NCBI GenBank assembly: GCA_032718475.1
Contig: JAUCBJ010001318.1
Span: 1 to 64,000 of the forward strand
From: Nemertoderma westbladi
Lineage: Eukaryota > Xenacoelomorpha > Nemertodermatida > Nemertodermatidae
DNA: 64,000 bases
Reading direction: 5' to 3'
Under the pieces are notes generated by a model. The model made no database searches, was not told the DNA's origin, and saw only the letters and a program-made list of their open reading frames with translations. The stretch's first letter is position 1. Each line of letters begins with the position of its first letter. The position numbers and the translations under genes were made by a program. Positions 62,001 through 64,000 of the stretch are shown here, piece after piece.

Positions 62001-63772
62001 CGTATAGAGATTAACTTACGTAACACATGGGGATCGTATAGAGATTAACTTACGTAGCACATGGATCGTATAGAGATTAACTTACGTAACACATGGGGAT
62101 CGTATAGAGATTAACTTACGTAGCACATGGATCGTATAGAGATTAACTTACGTAGCACATGGGGATCGTATAGAGATTAACTTACGTAGCACATGGGGAT
62201 CGTATAGAGATTAACTTACGTAGCACATGGATCGTATAGAGATTAACTTACGTAGCACATGGATCGTATAGAGATTAACTTACGTAGCACACGGATCGTA
62301 TAGAGATTAACTTACGTAACACATGGGGATCGTATAGAGATTAACTTACGTAGCACACGGATCGTATAGAGATTAACTTACGTAACACATGGGGATCGTA
62401 TAGAGATTAACTTACGTAGCACATGGATCGTATAGAGATTAACTTACGTAGCACATGGGGATCGTATAGAGATTAACTTACGTAGCACATGGGGATCGTA
62501 TAGAGATTAACTTACGTAGCACATGGGGATCGTATAGAGATTAACTTACGTAGCACACGGATCGTATAGAGATTAACTTACGTAACACATGGGGATCGTA
62601 TAGAGATTAACTTACGTAGCACACGGATCGTATAGAGATTAACTTACGTAGCACATGGATCGTATAGAGATTAACTTACGTAGCACACGGATCGTATAGA
62701 GATTAACTTACGTAACACATGGGGATCGTATAGAGATTAACTTACGTAGCACATGGATCGTATAGAGATTAACTTACGTAGCACATGGGGATCGTATAGA
62801 GATTAACTTACGTAGCACACGGGTCGTATAGAGATTAACTTACGTAGCACATGGATCGTATAGAGATTAACTTACGTAGCACATGGGGATCGTATAGAGA
62901 TTAACTTACGTAGCACATGGGGATCGTATAGAGATTAACTTACGTAGCACATGGATCGTATAGAGATTAACTTACGTAGCACATGGGGATCGTATAGAGA
63001 TTAACTTACGTAGCACATGGGGATCGTATAGAGATTAACTTACGTAGCACACGGGTCGTATAGAGATTAACTTACGTAGCACATGGATCGTATAGACATT
63101 AACTTACGTAGCACATGGGGATCGTATAGAGATTAACCTACGTAGCACATGGGGATCGTATAGAGATTAACTTACGTAGCACACGGATCGTATAGAGATT
63201 AACTTACGTAGCACATGGGGATCGTATAGAGATTAACTTACGTAGCACACGGGTCGTATAGAGATTAACTTACGTAGCACATGGATCGTATAGAGATTAA
63301 CTTACGTAGCACATGGGGATCGTATAGAGATTAACTTACGTAGCACATGGGGATCGTATAGAGATTAACTTACGTAGCACATGGGGATCGTATAGAGATT
63401 AACCTACGTAGCACATGGGGATCGTATAGAGATTAACTTACGTAGCACACGGATCGTATAGAGATTAACTTACGTAGCACATGGGGATCGTATAGAGATT
63501 AACTTACGTAGCACATGGGGATCGTATAGAGATTAACCTACGTAGCACAATGGGAATCGTATAGAGATTAACTTACGTAGCACATGGGGATCGTATAGAG
63601 ATTAACTTACGTAGCACATGGGGATCGTATAGAGATTAACTTACGTAGCACATGGATCGTAATCGGCCCAAACGCGAATAAATTCATCTAAATGATGCGG
63701 CCCGAGAATAGATTCGTCTCTCGTCAAATATTCGAAGTTATCCATAATTACAGCAACAAATAAATTTAACAT
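33391..63772 (-). CDS. Cav2: Voltage-gated calcium channel alpha-1 subunit, Cav2 class, C-terminal part (nine exons)
   Basis: Pore-forming subunit of a presynaptic-type high-voltage-activated calcium channel in the plasma membrane. Coding segments, in transcript order: 63772-63645, 60821-60683, 55042-54871, 54695-54601, 45259-45117, 44193-44073, 42355-42233, 35954-35465, 34652-33391. Every intron is GT-AG and all phases agree (2, 0, 1, 0, 2, 0, 0, 1). The start is the end of IVS6 ([19 protein letters not shown]), followed by the EF-hand-like region ([18 protein letters not shown]), the PPLGLG block, the pre-IQ helix and a divergent IQ motif, then a ~760-residue low-complexity tail ending [21 protein letters not shown] and the final [D/E]-x-W-C favour Cav2 over Cav1. 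Upstream exons lie beyond the right edge. Introns hold giant tandem arrays and transposons. Confidence 0.93.
34027..34205 (-). repeat. In-frame 30-bp coding minisatellite in the Cav2 tail
   Basis: Six tandem 30-bp units encode the decamer [10 protein letters not shown] with variation ([18 protein letters not shown], one diverged NVMVHRELP). Length is a multiple of three, so copy number can change without shifting the frame. Confidence 0.9.
34653..35464 (-). other. Cav2 intron 8 with homopolymer-bordered repeat
   Basis: 812-bp phase-1 intron, donor GTGAGT at 35464. Holds the 34712-35019 element and otherwise AT-rich DNA. Confidence 0.85.
34712..35019. mobile_element. Dispersed repeat bordered by a G-run and a C-run
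   Basis: Starts with 19 G (34712-34730) and ends with ~46 C broken by one A (34973-35019). Inside are GACGCAAAT (left), a run of ACAGA repeats (34855-34880) and TTATTGCGTCGAAAGT (right). The two ends are inverted with respect to each other. Relatives at 8959-9120 and 36030-36210; a left-end fragment at 589-645. Confidence 0.6.
35465..35954 (-). CDS. Cav2: Cav2 exon 8 in this window (PPxY/YxxP-rich tail segment)
   Basis: Acceptor at 35956-35955, donor G|GTGAGT at 35464; 163 codons plus one base. The segment is rich in Pro and Tyr and has three PPxY motifs (PPFY, PPVY, PPVY), the usual ligand of WW domains such as those of NEDD4-type ubiquitin ligases. It also has YDVP and YDLP, which fit SH2-binding YxxP sites. 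Open and in phase with both neighbours; no match to a fixed domain is expected in this disordered region. Confidence 0.85.
36030..36210 (-). mobile_element. Copy of the G/C-homopolymer-bordered repeat
   Basis: Reverse relative of 8959-9120: AGGAGCAGGTTACAGTGTCA, AACCAAAACAA, GCGTCGATTTCTCTTGGAG, then a C-run at 36189-36210. Confidence 0.6.
37135..38802. mobile_element. Non-autonomous hAT-like element, 1668 bp
   Basis: Short terminal inverted repeats, CAGTGCCGGATTAACC left and its counterpart GGCTTTATCCGGCACTG right. A perfect 8-bp target duplication CTGGCTGG lies at 37127-37134 and 38803-38810, the hallmark size for hAT. Subterminal GTGCCTTAGGGCCA words occur at both ends. No transposase-sized frame exists inside. 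Confidence 0.88.
39055..39445. repeat. 21-bp AT-rich tandem repeat with TTACGTAA palindromes
   Basis: Units of ATCCGTAATTATGTAAGTATT repeat some 15 times, with alternating longer units containing TTACCNGTTACGTAAGTTATT. A second small repeat (TTAAATGTGTGTTTAATA) follows at 39490-39555. Confidence 0.8.
39934..40890 (+). pseudogene. Non-LTR retrotransposon reverse transcriptase, RTE-like, broken
   Basis: One frame encodes reverse transcriptase motifs in order: [31 protein letters not shown], the catalytic DFADDIALL and [14 protein letters not shown] at 40186-40188 interrupts the frame between the AFDS and GVLQGD blocks. The frame loses homology after KKDLG near 40810, where it runs into a (TAG)n tract at 40853-40872. 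It is 5'-truncated: endonuclease and the first RT motifs are absent. It cannot encode an active enzyme. Confidence 0.9.
41147..41303 (+). mobile_element. tRNA-derived SINE with (TAG)n tail
   Basis: Head has an A-box-like TGGTCTAGTGGTGA and a perfect B box GGTTCGATCCC. A ~65-bp body and TAGTAGTAGTAGTA follow. It abuts the 3' end of the reverse-oriented non-LTR copy at 41304, tail to tail. Acceptor-stem pairing is poor, so it is not a tRNA gene. Confidence 0.6.
41331..42128 (-). pseudogene. 5'-truncated non-LTR reverse transcriptase, RTE-like
   Basis: Reading on the minus strand, the frame starts at the catalytic [11 protein letters not shown] near 42110 and stays open to a stop at 41331. It covers [12 protein letters not shown], a [12 protein letters not shown] block and an extended C-terminus ([41 protein letters not shown]). 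Everything upstream of the FADD box is missing, so it is a dead 5'-truncated insertion. Homologous remnants are at 16230-16770 and 44750-45095. It is a different lineage from the 39934 copy. Confidence 0.9.
42233..42355 (-). CDS. Cav2: Cav2 exon 7 in this window
   Basis: 123 nt, 41 codons, phase 0 on both sides, acceptor CTACAG and donor AAG|GTACGT. Encodes a polar tail segment ([12 protein letters not shown] and onward). Support is the splice sites and phase, not conservation. Confidence 0.75.
42986..43025. other. Perfect 16-bp stem hairpin
   Basis: AAAAAAGCTCCAATCA and its exact inverse flank an 8-nt loop. The T-run after the stem resembles a bacterial terminator only by chance in an animal intron. 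Confidence 0.8.
43630..43752. repeat. Inverted repeat, ~26-bp arms
   Basis: AATATTAACGAAAAAATAAA and TTTATTTTTTCGTTACTATT are near-perfect inverse arms separated by ~70 bp. Possibly a small MITE; no target duplication was fixed. Confidence 0.6.
44073..44193 (-). CDS. Cav2: Cav2 exon 6 in this window
   Basis: 121 nt, acceptor TTTTAG at 44195-44194, donor GAG|GTAGAT. Phase 2 entry makes a Ser with the previous exon, then IERMGSPHS and a basic Asn-rich segment to KLSPE. The ATG inside is not a start codon but an internal Met. Confidence 0.8.
44225..44560 (-). repeat. About 49-bp tandem repeat derived from the Cav2 exon-5 end and its splice donor
   Basis: On the minus strand six to seven units contain ATCCATTCAACAATCGGTGG followed by ATCACTAGTCAG and, in alternate units, GTAAGG. 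The true exon end at 45150-45117 reads ATCCATTCAACAATCGGTGG, then ATCACTCATCAG and GTAAGG. So ~33 nt of exon plus the donor were duplicated. Alternate units carry CAGCTAATATG, with the GT lost. Confidence 0.85.
44750..45095 (+). pseudogene. Highly degraded non-LTR retrotransposon fragment
   Basis: AAGAATGCTACGTCGGGTTC to CGGCACAGCATTATTAATGC follows the 3' end of the 41331 and 16230 copies with many indels. It separates exon 5 from the derived repeats at 44225-44560. Confidence 0.75.
45117..45259 (-). CDS. Cav2: Cav2 exon 5 in this window
   Basis: 143 nt; acceptor TTTCTATAG at 45261-45260, donor CAG|GTAAGG. Phase 0 entry, phase 2 exit. Encodes [17 protein letters not shown], then a Ser/Arg-rich stretch to GGSLI. 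This is the only open frame here compatible with both neighbouring phases, and it was too short and start-less to be noticed as an ORF. Confidence 0.8.
45260..54600 (-). other. Cav2 intron 4, mostly one 47-bp array
   Basis: 9.3-kb phase-0 intron. The array occupies 45641-53772; the flanks (45262-45640 and 53773-54600) are AT-rich without further features. Confidence 0.85.
45641..53772. repeat. 47-bp minisatellite array, about 173 copies, 8.1 kb
   Basis: Unit GGTAACTGCTATCTAGATGG, then TTGACCAATCCGAAACGATT and CGTTACA. Variants at CGATTCG/CAAATCG/CGAATCG, TACAG/TAAAG/TGCAG and CTGCT/CTGTT alternate in blocks. Segments of several hundred bp recur, for instance around 48000-48480 and 49780-50270, so amplification was multi-unit. 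Confidence 0.97.
54601..54695 (-). CDS. Cav2: Cav2 exon 4 in this window (IQ region)
   Basis: 95 nt; acceptor TCTCCAG, donor TCG|GTACGT. Encodes [20 protein letters not shown], then [11 protein letters not shown]. GKIYAxLLI aligns with GKIYAAMMIMEYYR of Cav2, the calmodulin-binding IQ helix. The IQ/IM pair is replaced by IV and the aromatic YY by NH, so calmodulin affinity may differ. Confidence 0.9.
54696..54870 (-). other. Cav2 intron 3 (175 bp)
   Basis: Short AT-rich phase-1 intron with GTTGGG donor and TCTCCAG acceptor. Confidence 0.85.
54871..55042 (-). CDS. Cav2: Cav2 exon 3 in this window (pre-IQ)
   Basis: 172 nt; phase 0 entry, phase 1 exit. [17 protein letters not shown] aligns with the VHFNSTLMALIRTAL of Cav2. 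It continues through [11 protein letters not shown] and [12 protein letters not shown], the pre-IQ helices. Donor GAAG|GTTGGG is weaker than the others. Confidence 0.93.
55043..60682 (-). other. Cav2 intron 2, mostly one 20-bp array
   Basis: 5.6-kb phase-0 intron with good GTAAGT donor. The array starts 222 bp after the donor (transcript sense) and ends ~135 bp before the acceptor. Confidence 0.85.
55178..60460. repeat. 20-bp minisatellite array, about 265 copies, with nested higher-order repeats
   Basis: Unit ACCCGGGACACTAACTTTAC. The irregular marker AGCTTAGCTATACAC occurs at 55851, 57056 and 57882, inside long blocks that are otherwise nearly identical (spacings ~1205 and ~826). Another block, with GGAACACTAGC and ACACTGGCTAAAC, is duplicated at 59041 and 59601. 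Confidence 0.97.
60683..60821 (-). CDS. Cav2: Cav2 exon 2 in this window (EF-hand-like to pre-IQ)
   Basis: 139 nt; phase 2 entry, phase 0 exit, donor [33 protein letters not shown] and [13 protein letters not shown] match the Cav2 C-terminal core residue by residue in spacing. Confidence 0.95.
60822..63644 (-). other. Cav2 intron 1 in this window
   Basis: 2.8-kb phase-2 intron. It begins directly with the donor-derived array and ends with ~430 bp of AT-rich sequence. Confidence 0.88.
61257..63658 (-). repeat. 32/34-bp array made of the Cav2 exon end and its 5' splice site, about 72 copies
   Basis: On the minus strand the 32-bp unit is GATCCATGTGCTAC followed by GTAAGTTAATCTCTATAC. The first 14 nt are the last 14 nt of exon 1 (63658-63645) and the rest is the start of the intron, including the GTAAGT donor. 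The 34-bp variant has two extra C (GATCCCCATG). The array begins at the authentic junction itself. Confidence 0.95.
63645..63772 (-). CDS. Cav2: Cav2 exon 1 in this window (end of IVS6, EF-hand-like)
   Basis: 128 nt; acceptor TATGCAG at 63774-63773, donor [30 protein letters not shown] is the invariant end of IVS6, and [19 protein letters not shown] is the start of the EF-hand-like domain. Split Thr codon with the next exon. Earlier exons lie beyond 64000. Confidence 0.96.
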
Positions 63773-64000
63773 CTGCATAAAATATAAATATAAAAATATG
63801 TGTGTTAGGTTGTATGACAATGGTTAATGTTGTTTTATCATAATCTGGTTATTTTCTATAAATTAATTAGGTTATAAGTAGCATGTAACAATGATATAAG
63901 TAAAGCGATGTGTTTAATATAAAGATAATAAAGATGTTTTAAATGAATAAGGAAGTGTCAGGGGAAAGTATGATTGGATCTGCTTAAATCTAAATAAAAA
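63773..64000 (-). other. Start of the preceding Cav2 intron
   Basis: AT-rich intron sequence, no further exon before the edge. Confidence 0.7.

Noticed and set aside
45641-63658. CRISPR-like appearance of repeated units
   Set aside because: Units are directly contiguous without unique spacers and the genome is animal; these are minisatellites.

Overview
The window is nuclear DNA of a bilaterian animal. Short exons are separated by long introns with GT/AG junctions, and there are several classes of eukaryotic transposon and very large satellite-like arrays. No bacterial, organellar or CRISPR features are seen. The exact taxon cannot be read from the sequence. AT-rich spacers with frequent AGGCCTA and TACTGTA words fit a marine invertebrate, possibly a deuterostome, but this is only an impression.

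The main gene is on the minus strand, from the right edge down to 33391. It is the 3' part of a voltage-gated calcium channel alpha-1 subunit of the Cav2 class. Nine coding segments were reconstructed by hand. Their phases agree at all eight introns, from the last transmembrane segment of repeat IV (63772) through the EF-hand-like and pre-IQ/IQ region and a long cytoplasmic tail to a C-terminal EEWC. Three introns hold about 16 kb of tandem arrays with units of 34/32, 20 and 47 bp. Two introns start with arrays whose unit is a copy of the end of the preceding exon plus its 5' splice site, so the authentic splice donor is tandemly repeated. This is the most unusual signal in the window.

At the left edge, on the minus strand, is the N-terminal part of a small glycosylated single-pass membrane protein (276 to beyond 1), tentatively KCNE-like.

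The region between is almost entirely repeats and mobile elements: a 0.9-kb palindromic MITE (2871-3778), GC-rich 12-bp arrays, TTCTAGAA palindrome clusters, a tRNA-derived SINE (5874-6048), a 32-bp array with 288-bp higher-order spacing (9204-11443), a GTGTCC hexamer array (12706-13545), a solo LTR (15309-15883) and fragments of a non-LTR retrotransposon. A young, complete 12.3-kb LTR retrotransposon of BEL/Pao type (18339-30632, duplicated target TCCTC) follows. Its single long ORF lacks reverse transcriptase and integrase. It lies inside a fold-back element with repeat-array termini (about 17118-31022), which itself seems to sit in a MITE. Further on are a Harbinger-like MITE (32012-32384) and, within calcium-channel introns, a non-autonomous hAT-like element (37135-38802) and decayed non-LTR copies.

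The genes do not form an operon or pathway. The window is one ion-channel gene and part of a second membrane-protein gene in a repeat-dominated landscape.
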